DNA from: Buddleja alternifolia
Lineage: Eukaryota; Streptophyta; Magnoliopsida; Lamiales; Scrophulariaceae
DNA: 64,000 nucleotides
Direction: 5' to 3'
Assembly: GCA_019426215.1 (NCBI GenBank)
Contig: CM033401.1
Span: forward strand, 11,351,134 to 11,415,133
The stretch's first letter is position 1. The number at the start of each line of letters is the position of its first letter. A program made the position numbers and the translations under genes. Positions 10,976 through 22,489 of this stretch are shown here, in pieces. The notes under the pieces are model-generated. The model was not told where the DNA came from. It made no database searches and worked only from the letters and a program-made list of their open reading frames with translations.

Positions 10976-13618
10976 ACGTTGTTCCAAGCGTGAAGGCGAT
11001 CTATTCGCATGCCTTTTACTAATGTGAACAATCTTTAAGTCTCATCCCGCTCTTTATCTCAGCGCCAGGGTAATTGCCCATGTGAGAGGGCCAATCAAAG
11101 CCTGGTGACATTCTTGTATCTCACAGGCCTAGTACCAACATAGGAATGAGAATCACAAAGATATCTCATCAATTGATATATGTTCTCAAAGGGCAGTCCA
11201 TTAAATTCTACTAAATTCTTAACTTGCCTTTAGAGCATATCTCCATTCAAAGGCTCGGTATAAGAATGACCAACCACAGTGCTCGTAGAAACATACCTGA
11301 GAATATTTTAAATATGCGCAATATCCTCATCAGTGGAGTTATATATGGGTAGGGGTATGCATGGTTCTCCAATATTACTTGGCACCTAAAGCATACATCA
11401 AAGTGGCTCTATTATCACACAGATAACGATATCCGTACAAATATGCGCCACAATGCACATCCGAGATAGCACCTACATCATCTTAGACCAATCCAATAAG
11501 ATATCTAAGTATTTTCTTGAATGCACTTCAATATTTGCATCAAGGACTACTTTGACATCCACTCACCATTCTAAATACTAAGCACAAACTAGTGTTGACA
11601 CACAAGGTGTACATCGAACTTTCTACAGTGCTTTAACTACACATTTCTTTTGCTTCTTTTAGGTTTAGGCATCTCTCTTTGACTAAGAATACAATCCTTG
11701 ACCATGGAGTGTCAATCGAATAAATATGATGAATACTTCAATTACTTCAAAAAAAAATGTAAAAGCTTCTTAGAAAAACTTTGGCAGTTCAACACCAAGT
11801 GTGCATCCTACTTCTCCTATGTCCTTTTCATGAGTATAAAGGACAATCACTACAAAGTGGCCACATCTCCATGTTTGTCAGCCATTACATTATCACTCAC
11901 ATAATGAGAGATCAATCCTCCCACTCACTATTGATATAGATGTAGCAATCTAATTCGATCATCGTAAAGCCTATCAAGAATCAAGATGATAGCTCGATGG
12001 AATCGATAGTATCACTACTTGGGAGAAAAAGCAATGCATTGATGAAGCTTTTCAAGAAGTAAACTTTGCGCTCTTGCCCCACATATTGAGTTAATTGGAG
12101 GATGCCTATGGATCTCCCCACGCATTCCACATATCAATATGTCAATTGCCACGTCAAGGACAAACCAAGATGACAGTGGTGACTAACATTATAGTCTGGC
12201 GAATAGAGGCAAATCTCACCACCAGGAATTTTCACTTGTCAATTAGTCCATCTACATTGCACTTGATATCTAGAAACCACATGTTTTCAATGGTCTTGCA
12301 TCTAGATAGAAGATCAACTAGCTTGGATTTTTGTTCTTAGTCATTAGGCTTTTTACTTCGTGGTAGTTATTCACTTAAGAAACTAAGCGAAATCAAATGT
12401 GCTAAGTTACCCATCAACCATCCACATAAGTACATGAGAAGGAATCCCACTCAATCTCGTGCAGATGATGGGGAACAATTCTCGTTCTAACCTTCTTAAT
12501 ATATGTATTTTTAGAGTAGATGTCAAGTGAGACATTTCTACTGACTTTAGGGCGCTCTTATTATCTCAGCATTCATTGGATGAGCTTAAGAAACTACACC
12601 CTTGCTAGATATATGAGCATTCCTTGTGGACCTTGTAGCTCATATAGTTCAAGCTTGCTTTAACTTCAATTATTCTCACAATTTTCTCATTGAAAAAATT
12701 TACATTGTGCGACTTAGTCTATGTCATGCCTCCACTAAGGTATTATTCACCAAGTAAAAAATATACCGTCTCTAAAAAGGGTGCAGAACCTTGGAATTGG
12801 CTTGCTACCGTGTCAAAAAGCATATAGTAGGGCATTGACTTCGAAGACACATATTTCATAATGTAGGCTACAATCGTGATTGCACTTTCTTGTGAGCTGC
12901 AAATCATTTGCGCCATGAAAAATCTAGCTCCCTAGATGTTTTTGATTCATCACTTTTTCGCAAGCTCATTTAGCTACTTAGCTTTTTGACTCATCTAGTA
13001 ACTTTATGTTCCTTAGTATTTGTCCAAACTAATTATACATATACACTCACTCGCCATTAGTACATTCAACTTTAGTTTTCAACTCCACTTGGTCTCTACA
13101 CTTTGTCAAGAGTAGCTAACAATGATTTAGCGCTTCCGACGAGTGAGATAGTGGATGCACTAATCCATAGCTTGAAATAGTGGAAAGTAGAAGTTATTAC
13201 TAAGTGTCTTACATTCATAAGTCCGTATTCATCTAAGTAGACTAACTATAGAGGATAAATAGCCTCATTTTGTTTCCAAGCAGGCTTTTCCTGCTAGAAA
13301 ATTTTATAGAGAAAAGTTAACTTCAGCGAATAAGCCAATAGTGTCCTCTAGCTAGCATAGGCATCATTCTCTCTTATGCCAAAAATGGTAAAGAGAGGTT
13401 GACCTTAGCGAGTAAGTCAATAGCCTCCTCTAGCTAGCATGATCATCCTTCTAACCCCAGATATCAAAGAAAGAGACACAAAATAAATTATATTTTAAGT
13501 CAATTTTATTTGAAGAAATCATTCAGCAACTTGTGACATGAAGGTCTCTGTCAGGGAAGATGGACAAATCACATTGTTTAACAAATGCCTAAAAAGTGTT
13601 TTATTTGCAACAGACTAC
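10976..13618. other. Degenerate, gene-less stretch
   Basis: There is no long ORF. Some - strand stretches translate into protein-like runs broken by stops; for example around 11100-11330 the - strand gives QVKNLVEFNGLPFEN and later DSHSYVGTRPVRYKNV. I do not recognise the family. It may be a very old transposon coding region. An imperfect tandem repeat is listed separately. Confidence 0.4.
13308..13456 (+). repeat. Imperfect ~82-bp tandem repeat
   Basis: CTTCAGCGAATAAGCCAATA (13321) recurs as CCTTAGCGAGTAAGTCAATA (13403). Both are followed by TCCTCTAGCTAGCAT. The divergence indicates an old duplication. Confidence 0.7.
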
Positions 13619-13890
13619 TGATAAGTGCTTCATATGCTTAGTAATATTTCTAATTCCAATGCTTTTATTTGATATTCGATGCTAAATATTTGCCTAAAGT
13701 CTTGATTTTATATTGTAGGATCATCCAAAGATATTTTAGGAAATTCAAGAAAATAGCAAGGAATTTAGAAGAAACGGTTCTCCAAGCAAAGTGTTAGCAT
13801 TTCTACCGTAATTCTCTATGGATATCCAATGAACTTCATTTTTATACCATTTTAAATCTAAGAAATGTATCTTTATTTCATATGTTGAAG

Positions 13891-13962
13891 ACAAAGATCA
13901 AACATATACATAAGAAGGCGAAAACGACAAAGATCAAACATATACATAAGAAGGCGAAAACG
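13891..13962 (+). repeat. Perfect 36-bp tandem duplication in S2
   Basis: Two identical 36-bp units start ACAAAGATCAAACATATACA and end GGCGAAAACG. Perfect identity points to a recent slippage event or a replication-born duplication in the LTR. Confidence 0.92.
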
Positions 13963-14153
13963 ACAACTAAAATGAGCATCACGGAAGATCAAAACAAAGT
14001 ATCACTTTGAAATGGAATTTACCTATCTTTAAAGATGTTTAGTCCTCCTAATAAATTGTAGATATGTACCTTCTCATTCCATAGCATCTTGAGTTGTCTC
14101 AATTCGATATCTATAGAGAGAAATATGGACAATTTACCGAGACTGTGCATGGG

Positions 14154-14243
14154 GCAGCAACGAGCAAAAATGCTTGCCGCAGCACGAACGAACCTAAGCT
14201 ACTGCTTTCTTGCGTTGCAGCGAGCCAAAATGTTCACTGCAGC
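14154..14243 (+). repeat. Two GC-rich motif copies in S2
   Basis: GCAGCAACGAGCAAAAATGC (14154) and GCAGCGAGCCAAAATGTTCA (14217) are imperfect copies. Each ends with a further GCAGC about 26-30 bp on. They stand out in AT-rich LTR sequence and may be regulatory. Confidence 0.55.
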
Positions 14244-15145
14244 GGGAGACTTAGCGTAGGGACCCGATTTTGGCCTTAATCCATTTTATTGAGATCTTTT
14301 TCTTCAAGTCTTGTTCATCTTTGCATTTTTGAACTTTTTGGAATATTCTACTTTTGAAGATGACAATTAGAGGCTAAAAACCTCATCCGGGCAATTGTAA
14401 TTCAAAATCCTTATCTTGATTTGTGAGATTGTTGTTCTTAATATAATTTCTTTGTTGAGTAATTGATTTTCTTGTTTACATGCCAAGTGTTTGAAGAAAT
14501 GCTTAACTTAGATGTACACTTTGTTCTTGTGTTTCATTGATCCATTGTTAGTTAAGGTTAAATTGCTATCAATTAAGGTCTTACTTAGTAGCAACTAGGG
14601 ATTAATATTCATGAATGATTGATATTAAGTCCTTAGGGTAAAATCAAAGTCACTAGATTTAATTCATGCTAGGTGAATTAACTATTGATGCTAACTCTCT
14701 TTTTGTGATTAATGCTTCTCCTAATTGAATCGACGACCTAGTCTCTAGATGTATTTTAGGAGTTAGGGTTTATTGATGGCTATTCGTTGATAAATTGCAC
14801 TTAAGAAAAGAACATTCATTGCTACATTTGTTTCTCCCAGTTGGCTACTTGACTAGAATTAATCTTGCGTATCTATGATCAAATCTAGAAGATGATGGGT
14901 AATTACAATTGACTGGACTTTCCTTTATTGTTCAAATCTATCATTTAATTGCTTTCTTTAGATTTTCATATGCTTAGATTCCGTACAATTGCAACCAATC
15001 CCCCTCTCCTTTACTTAAAGTTTCATAAGTCATTCAACAATTGTAATTGATCTACACTCTCTAGGGTTCAACCCTTGCTTACTGCTATTGCATTAGGTAT
15101 CAAGGTGGTATAAATAGTATTTTTGGTGTGCTATGACACACATCA

Positions 15146-15748
15146 ACTATATCATGTAATGATTGTCTTTTACACATCTTTATTGATTATCTCACATTCA
15201 TTATAAAAGTTTTTTAAAAAAGAACTCAAACACGCACTTTGAATGTAGATTGCACTCACAATGCCTCCTCTTGTGCGCCACACTTTTTCTTAATAAATTT
15301 AGGTTGTCCAATACTTGATGATAGTCTATTTATTGCACAATCTCCACATATGCTATGTCTCGCTAACATCTATAATCCATGTTAGTAAAGATTTAGGGGC
15401 ATTAGCATCTAAAACTAATGAGAAAGCCTCGGGAAGTCAAACTTCAGCGTAGTGCAATCACGAGCGAACAGACCAATCTTTATCAATTTAGCACTTAGCA
15501 TTTATTGATCTTTGTTATCTTTAAGATTGAATGACACATCTTATCACCTTGTTGGATCAGTTGTGGTTCTAATTTTTAAATTATACTTTCCAGCTCCACT
15601 TTGCTTGTTCAACATTTGCCCTAATTGGCTCATGTTGATTAGTATGAGCGACGAAATGAAAATGACCGCGAACATTTTCCAATCCTACAATATCAACCTC
15701 AAATTAGACATTTTTTGTATTTATTGCCGGCTCGAATAGCGACATAAG
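15146..15748. other. Gene-less DNA left of M
   Basis: This continues the degenerate sequence found before S2. No ORF, RNA gene or terminal repeat can be supported. ATAAG at 15744-15748 is the presumed target copy left of element M; its partner is beyond the window. Confidence 0.5.
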
Positions 15749-17257
15749 TGGTGGTCCCAAGTGGCATACAAAAGGGTCTAGAAGGGGGAGTGTTGAATAG
15801 ACCTGAAGTCTTTTCCGACTTAAAAAATTCGTATCACTTTTAAAATTAGAACGCTTAGGAAGCTGAGCTCTTGGGTCAGGCGCTTCAGTAAAGATAACTT
15901 AGACTTAGTGATTTTAGCAATTTACCAAAGTAGGGTAATGCTTAGATCGCTTAATCAAGGTTAACACAACGAAAATGATTTTAAAGCTTTAGCGTTCGTT
16001 TTGCTTAAATAGTCGCTTAGCATTTTTGCTTGTCTTTTCAGAATAAATAAGAGAATATAAAACAAGACAATAATAAAAGTAAATAACACAAGAAATTGTA
16101 AGGTTCACTGGGTGATGTAATCCCAGCTACGTCCTTCTTCTCCCTTTTCACTTGGAGGGAATTTACTAAGTCGATTATCAAAGAATCACACAGAATCTTC
16201 TACAAGATAGTAAAGAGCTGAAAAAGATCTCGGGCTCCTTGATCACACAGATTTCAGCACCAATGAAGATCTTCTTCTACAAGCTTCTCTCACTCAGAAA
16301 CACTGCTTGTAAGGGATTTCAACAACTTTCTCACTCAGATGAAAGGTTGAGGGTTTTGTCACACAGGTTTTGTTTGTTTTTGGAAAGATCAAACAACTTG
16401 GAGTATCTCAGTAAGAATTTAGGTTTCTTCTTTGGAAGATGTTTGAGATATTTGTGACTGTTTGGAATGTATGTAAAAATCTTGAAAGATTTTGGTTATG
16501 GAGTTTCTAAGCTTTTCTTGAGAAAATATTTCAGCAAAGTTTTCTTGTGTTGATCGTTATATTTTTTGTGTAAGTTGTGTAGGGTTTGCTGGAAGTATGG
16601 TATTTATAGGCAATTCTTAGGAGTTGTCCGGTGGACACATGTGAGCGCGTGTTCTTCACGCGGCGCATGAATCAGCCTTTTTCTCGGACATTCCTGAAAT
16701 TCTGCTGGTTCCGATTGGACGGGAGCAGCTTTGAACTCTGAAATCCTGACAGTCTAGTCAAAAGGTGGCTTGTCCATAAGTCATAATAGCTTATCACATT
16801 TAATGCTCGTATCAGGCATTTAATGCATTTGAATTTTTTTCCTATTGGAAATAAATGTCCGTTGAATTATTGCATTTAAGTCCTTCATGACTTGAGGATT
16901 TATTTCAGGTGAATTTGATATTGATCGATGGAGTACTTTGAGCGCTTGATCCATAAATCCTGAAATATGCCTTTAGCGTTTGACAGACGCCAAGAACAAA
17001 TCTTCATCGTCATTTGACTTCAGACGTTGATCTTCAACTTCTTCTCTAATAGACTCACCCAGAATTCTATTACTGATTCCGTATCTAATACTTAATCTAA
17101 AATCTACAAAGATAAAAGCTACAAGCCTAAATAATATTACAAACTTTCAAACGCTTATACAAATGATCTATGGAAATAGAAACTTACATTATATTTGGGG
17201 TCTAACATAAAATCCTATCTTGTCATCATCAAAACATATAGCATGAAATTTCAAACA
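15749..17257 (-). repeat. M 3' LTR
   Basis: On the - strand it starts TGTTTGAAATTTCATG at 17257 and ends CACTTGGGACCACCA at 15749, 1509 bp. It aligns in layout with the 5' LTR of P (1511 bp), including the TTTTATGTTAGACCCC block and the end GGTCTATTCAAC, then CCACTTGGGACCA. The closeness of the two lengths supports both borders. A TATA-like site lies at 16601-16608. Confidence 0.88.
16601..16608 (-). promoter_or_regulatory. TATA-like box of M LTR
   Basis: TATAAATA on the - strand. The P LTR has TATAAATA at the corresponding place (35043-35050), so it is conserved between the two copies. Confidence 0.55.
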
Positions 17258-17271
17258 ATTTTCCCCTTTTT
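17258..17271 (-). other. M polypurine tract
   Basis: AAAAAGGGGAAAAT on the - strand lies directly upstream of the 3' LTR. It is the expected primer for plus-strand cDNA synthesis. Confidence 0.8.
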
Positions 17272-17727
17272 GACGATGTCAAGAACTTAACTCCTATAAC
17301 TCTTTTATAGATTAAGAGTTCAAAGAAAAGTCCAAAAATAATTATAAGTTAGCGTTTGGAAAGTTAGTAAGGTTAGCTAATGTTAGATTAGCCTCAACAA
17401 AAGGTTTTAGCGATAAATCATTCATCCATTCATATGGAAGAATTAGCATACATTATTTATAACTGAAAGAAATACTTTATAGCGACAAACAGAAATATAA
17501 AACAACATAATCATTCATCTTTTCTATCGCTTCCTATTTGCTTCTTCTTCTTGATAGATTTCAGTCGCTAAATCCAGTAGAAGTCTATCAACATCTGTCA
17601 TAGTTGTATGCTGGGGTTCATTGTAGTCATGTCTTCTGCGTCTAGTGCTTTCTTCCAGATCCAACAGTCTTTCCACCCAATCCCTCGGAGGGATTACAAG
17701 TTATCGGATCAAGTCATGGTAAATTCC
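17272..17727 (-). other. M 3' untranslated region
   Basis: About 0.45 kb between the end of the extra ORF and the polypurine tract. It is AT-rich, with no ORF, and several AGCG/CGCT motifs typical of this family. Confidence 0.5.
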
Positions 17728-20264
17728 TTATCTTCGATCATTGGTGGATTTCCAGTTGATAGGTCTTCTAAGCGGTCCGGCGTATGGATGAAAACCCATA
17801 CTCTCCAAAAATTCAACGTCCAAGTCTGGGAGTAAGTGCATGCCTTGATAATATCTAGGCCTCCTCTTCTTAGTAAGCATTTTCTTTATGCTCACTATCT
17901 CCTCGAACATAGATTGCCAGTGCTTGTTGTCGTTTTGGAGATAACCTTGGACTGGGACTTTTCTTTAAGATCTTCCCACTTTATGGCATCATCAAGGGAG
18001 GTTTTTAAGTCAGCGATGTCCCGTCGGAGAAGCTTGACTTCATCTATCAAGAGAGCAATTTGCTCAACGATACTCTGAGAGGCCAGATCGGAAGTATTAT
18101 GGCGCTCAGTATCAGCAGATGCATTTTGGGCAAGTTTTCTGTTGAAGTAGTCAAAAAGTTCTTTGATCAGGGGTGCCATACTGGTCATCATAGTGCCTGA
18201 AAGCTTGTTTGCGTGACTCATATCAGCCTTAAGCAGTCTCTCCACATTATGAATCATTGTGTTGCTGCGCTCTTCCAAACGAGAACAAGAGCCTGTTAGA
18301 TCGCTATGAGAATTGCGAACGGCCTTCTTGAAATCTCTTGCCTCTGGATCACTTTTTGAGTCTATGTCTGAGTATGAAGATGAGCGTTCAGGAGATTTTG
18401 CTTGAGAGGTCATTGGAGCCTTGCCTTCAGATTTATCTCTTACTAATGGCTCTTCGGGCTCATCGAAGGCTTCCTGAACTTCTTCAATCGCTTGATCCAG
18501 ATTAGGATCAACAGTCACTGATGGAGGCTCGACTGCTGGGGGGCTAGAAAGATTTGGCAATGAAGCCTCGAGATTTTGAGCGGCTTCCACAGTAGGAGAA
18601 ACTTCTATTTCAACAGTTTGGATTGGAGAAGGGCCTTTCATGGCAATGACCTAGAGTGAGCCAATTGCTTCCATAATATGCCTTAGACTGAGGTCGTCGG
18701 TCTGCGGAATATAAAATATAGCATCTTCGCTATCTTCAGTGCTGAGTGCAAATTGCACATCCTCCCGAAAATCAACTCCTGAAATGTAAGAGTTGTAGAA
18801 GTCCAAAATAAATGGCATAAGTGCTTGAGTTGCTTCTTGGTCTACTAGCCTGATCAGCGATATCATTTTGGCCACTTGGATGTTCTGCTCACAGAAGAGG
18901 ATAGGATGAAGATTATAGCCTCTAAAAGGATTTAAGCTAAACTATTCAGCGAGTGTGATGTCTAGAGAATGTGCATTTTCTACAATCGCTCTCCTGTCTC
19001 TGTGGAATTCAGCAAACTCAGCATGATCATTATCAATATTCACACGGATTTGACTCTGCCCTGGCAAAAGAGGTTGTTTACTTGTTGAGGCATCTTCATT
19101 CAAATCAGGAAGAATACGCCGTATAAAGTCTTGAGGCGGATGATAAACATAGCGTCCTCCCTGAGCGATTAAGCTTAGATGCTGGCGAATATAGCGTTCT
19201 ATTGATTGCCGGTAATTGGGCAAAGTGCTACTATTGCCTACCAAATTTTTACATTGCTCGAGTAGAAACACAACGAAACCTCTACGTTTGTAATCTACTC
19301 CAAATTGAAATAAGAATGGATACTTTACAAGCTCTTCTAGCTAGTAAAAATGTAACACGAACTCTTCAGCCCATCTTGCAGTATCCATCATCCATTTTCT
19401 TCCAAGTTTATCAGCTTTTTTCTGTTCTTTTCTGGCTGCAAGAAACTTTTTCAAAGCGTTCAAAATCTTCATCATAATCCTTAGCCCATAATCTTGCCAG
19501 ATACTCGTGGGCTTCAGCTTCTATCCAAGAATTAATAGGATTAGGACGCTCAGCAACAACTGGTCCTTTTCCTTTCCATAATCTGAGTGGCTTGGGGGAT
19601 AGAGCATTCTGAGGAGAATGAACAACTTTGGGGTCAGCTGAGTACCCGATTCTATTAAGAATTTCTTCGTCTTGATTTTTTAACCACTCACCCATATGGG
19701 GATTCTTGATGACGATCTTATTCTGGCGCAAGGGACAAAAAGATTCTTCAGAATGGCCAGCAAAGTTGAAACGCTTCTCGTCAAATTCTGTCATGTTGAA
19801 CACTGGTCGCCGAATATATTCAAGGCGAGATTGAAGACGCTAAAGAGAATAGAGTCCCAGGTCAGCAAAGCGCTCGAAGAATTCAAATCTAGCAGAATTG
19901 GAGACATCAGTCCTATGGAGAGTGTTTTGAAAGTTGATCTCCATGTCGACTAATTGCCTAGTGTCAAGCTCCTTGGTGGCAAAATAGAATTCATCATTTG
20001 CATCATTGCCCCACAGAAAGAAATTCATGACACGGGGAGGAGATCCGGTTGGAGTAGGAACAAATGCAATTGACTCGGTTGGGATGGGGGCCACTTCTAT
20101 CGATCGCTCAGTATGCACAATAGCTTCACTGACTGGAGATGTTTCAGCGTCAGGAAGGACTTGTGCTACGTCCTTAGCGATATCCATAACCTTGGTCATA
20201 TCGACATCTACTTCAACTGAAACCTCTGAAGGTGGAGGTATATTAGTGTCTGGTGCATCTTGAG

Positions 20265-20344
20265 CTGATACATGCAACCATTTGAGAAAAGCAAGCAAAA
20301 TTTCTACTAAGTAGAAATCATAAGTAAGAGACTACAACGCTTAC
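20265..20344 (-). other. Likely 80-nt intron in M extra ORF
   Basis: The donor reads CTCAGG/GTAAGC and the acceptor GCATGTATCAG/CTCAAG, with a T-rich stretch before the acceptor. Splicing joins two open frames in phase (DDNPQ to QDAPDTNIPP) and removes stops. The same donor type occurs in P at 58950/58951. Confidence 0.6.
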
Positions 20345-20518
20345 CCTGAGGATTATCATCGACTGGTGCAGTCGCTTGATCTGTTTGAATATTTGGCACA
20401 GTTTCCTCAGGCTCTGGGACAACTTCTTTTGGATTTAAATCGAGGAAAGAAGTGATGGGATCAGCACGAGTGGGGATATACATGTTCTTAAGAGTGTTAA
20501 GAACAGTCTGTATATTTG

Positions 20519-20612
20519 CTTCACACTCGAATGAAAAGCTTTTATCCTAGCGTTAGAGACTTAGAAACTAACAAGGAAAGGATATAATACGTTGCTTAGC
20601 ACAAGTCCTTAC
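20519..20612 (-). other. Likely 94-nt intron in M extra ORF
   Basis: The donor reads TTCAGG/GTAAGG after codons for RLSHVQ. The acceptor GTGTGAAG/CAAAT keeps the frame open into NIQTVLNTLKNMYIPTRAD. Unspliced sequence has stops. An alternative acceptor 11 nt on (ATACAG) would run into a stop. Confidence 0.5.
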
Positions 20613-21259
20613 CCTGAACATGTGAAAGCCTCTTAGATCGAGTACTGGCTTTGGGTTCTGAGCTGGTTTCAGCTTCAGGAGGAGGAGGAACACTAGCTGG
20701 TTCTTCAAGCGTTGGCTTGACTGGAGCGCTTGTTGATGCAGTTGGAGTGGATAATGGAGTACGCTTTCGTGCTAGCGGTACTTCTTCTTTTTCTATTTCT
20801 TTTTTCTCTTCCTGAGGGAAGATAAACGCTGGAGGGAAAGAGGGTGATTTGGGAGAAGTAGAGGGCGACTTTTGTTTCTTCTAAGGCTCCGGCTTCTTCT
20901 TTTGTTTCTTTGCAGGCTTGGCTATCTTTTGTCTTGATAGCGATCTTTTGTTTTGGTCACTTAACCACCATTTCTTCTTTCGATGATGATGAAGACGAAG
21001 ATGCTTGCTCTTCATCATCGCTGCGAACAACTCATTTGGCAAGAAGTCGCTCACGCTCGTCTTTTGGAACTGCTGCACCGCCATGTCACCTCGTCTTGAG
21101 CAGCTTGCTAATCATCTTCTTCCCATAGAACTTGAGCGCTGAGACTTTCTTTCTAGCGGTGTTGATGAAATAGGAGAGAAAAGAGATTCTTTTTGGCTTA
21201 GAGGAAAACTTTTACTGCAGGAGTATTTTGGAAGTGATAAAGTTTTACTATAAAGGTTG

Positions 21260-21280
21260 TGAAGGGTTTAAATAGGAGGC
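21260..21280 (-). promoter_or_regulatory. TATA-like site upstream of M extra ORF
   Basis: On the - strand CCTATTTAAACCC lies about 120 nt upstream of the first in-frame ATG region, followed by CT-rich sequence (about 21240-21170). It could be a private promoter for the extra ORF. Weak evidence. Confidence 0.25.
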
Positions 21281-21886
21281 AAAAAGAACTTCTTAACTAG
21301 TGGATGAATGACATGTGTACAGAAATTAATTTTGAAAATACCAAAAATTAAATCTGAGCCGTTTACTCATAAAGACGGATGTCAAAAAGTGCGGTATAAT
21401 AGGGTAACAACTGTGAATTATAAAAGTTTGAAATCCGCAGTTATTTTTTGAAAACGTTTGAATAATTTTGAAATTTTCAGCGTGAATTGCACGGGCCTAA
21501 TGGTACACTGGCACGTACCCAGACATACGCAATTACTGAACCGCCTGGTTTTTCGATAAAAATCATGAATCGTCAGTTTGATTTGATAAGCACGCTACTT
21601 TTGTACTTATCCACATGCTACTTTTTAGCAATAAAAACTATGCATGATTTTCAGAGAAAGTTACGTAGCGTTTAAAGTGAGAACCTTTAATCGCTGAAGT
21701 CTTTTAAAAAGCTGAAGATTTTGATATGAATCAATCGCTTGGAGTTTTAAAAGATATTTTCATTTAATATTATTATAGATTGATTTTTTCATACATAATA
21801 GATAAGCGCTAGTGATTAATGCATAAATTTTCAAAGTCAATTTTTGATCACAGTCGCTTATGAATTGAGACAAGTACAATTTTAAA

Positions 21887-21961
21887 GTTCCCCTTAAAAT
21901 TTATGACTCATTTCAATTTTGAAAAACACTTTAGATAGAAATATAAAGTGGATTCCCCCTG
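21887..21961 (-). other. Two internal polypurine tracts after M pol
   Basis: On the - strand CAGGGGGAATC (21961-21952) and AAGGGGAAC (about 21895-21887) follow the RNase H stop within about 110 nt. P has the same pair. Multiple purine tracts downstream of pol are a known trait of Sireviruses. Confidence 0.6.
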
Positions 21962-21994
21962 AATTGTATGCCTCTAAAATATGATGCTTATGAT

Positions 21995-22489
21995 TTAAGC
22001 ATTTAAGTCGATCCTACCTAATTCACTTCTCAAAGTGAGAAAGCGTTGTTCGTTGATCGCTTTGGTGAAGATATCTACCAATTGCTTGTTAGTTCCAATG
22101 AAGTGCATGGTGATATCTTTCTTTTGAACATGGTCACGCAAGAAATGGTAGCGAATGTCAATGTGTTTAGTTCTAGAATGAGGGACAGGATTTTGGGTCA
22201 CAGCTAAAGCGCTTTGATTATCACAATGGATTTGGGTAGGACCTAAGATAGTTCCATAATCTCTAAGTTGCTGCCTCATCCAAAGGATTTGTGCACAACA
22301 GCTCCCAGCGGCTACATATTCTGCCTCAGCGGTAGAAGTTGCTATGAATTGTTGTTTCTTACTATGCCACAAAATTAGTCTATCACCTAGAAATTGACAT
22401 GTACCACTAGTACTTTTTCTATCTATTTTGCATGCTGCAAAATCTGCGTCTGAATAACCGATTAGTTCAAAAGAAGAGTCCTTTGGATA
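21995..22489 (-). pseudogene. M RNase H
   Basis: Copia RNase H: WHSKKQQFIATSTAEAEYVA, QIHCDNQSALAVTQNP, SRTKHIDIRYHFLRD and ADIFTKA-like VDIFTKAINEQR. The last 125 codons are open and end with the pol stop at 21995. The start is separated from RT by a stop at about 22490. The match to P RNase H (56367-56900) is very close. Confidence 0.85.

Larger units (their letters stand above)
13619..15145 (+). mobile_element. S2: solo LTR, Ty3 (Tat/Athila-like)
   Basis: The sequence begins TGATAAGTGC and ends GACACACATCA, and is flanked by ACTAC (13614-13618) and ACTAT (15146-15150), a 5-bp target copy with one change. The TGATAAG start is shared with the LTRs of elements A, B and C. The 3' part holds a GGTATAAATAG site (15109-15119) and a TTCAACCC-type segment. 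No internal region is present. Its length of 1527 bp fits the large LTRs of this group. Confidence 0.78.
17728..21145 (-). pseudogene. M extra ORF (Sirevirus-type ORF downstream of pol), broken
   Basis: Several - strand frames in order form one long decayed gene: 21084-20881, an exon-like piece 20518-20345, 20298-19840, 19803-19411, 19271-18942, 18875-18651 and 18641-17895. The N-terminal third is lysine-, serine- and proline-rich. The middle has IAKDVAQVL, FFERFADLGLY and WKGKGPVVAERPNPINSW. The last part is acidic, then likely coiled coil (LLIDEVKLLRRDIADLKTSL). Relative to P, about 210 N-terminal codons appear to be missing. I recall similar proteins in Lamiales genomes annotated as transposon or envelope-like; the function is unknown. 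Two likely introns are listed separately. Stops and one frameshift near 19420 make it inactive. Confidence 0.65.

Noticed and set aside
20881..21128. M extra-ORF region as an unrelated nuclear protein because of its lysine-rich stretch
   Set aside because: It lies in the expected place and order for the extra ORF and parallels the basic stretch of P at 58484-58620.
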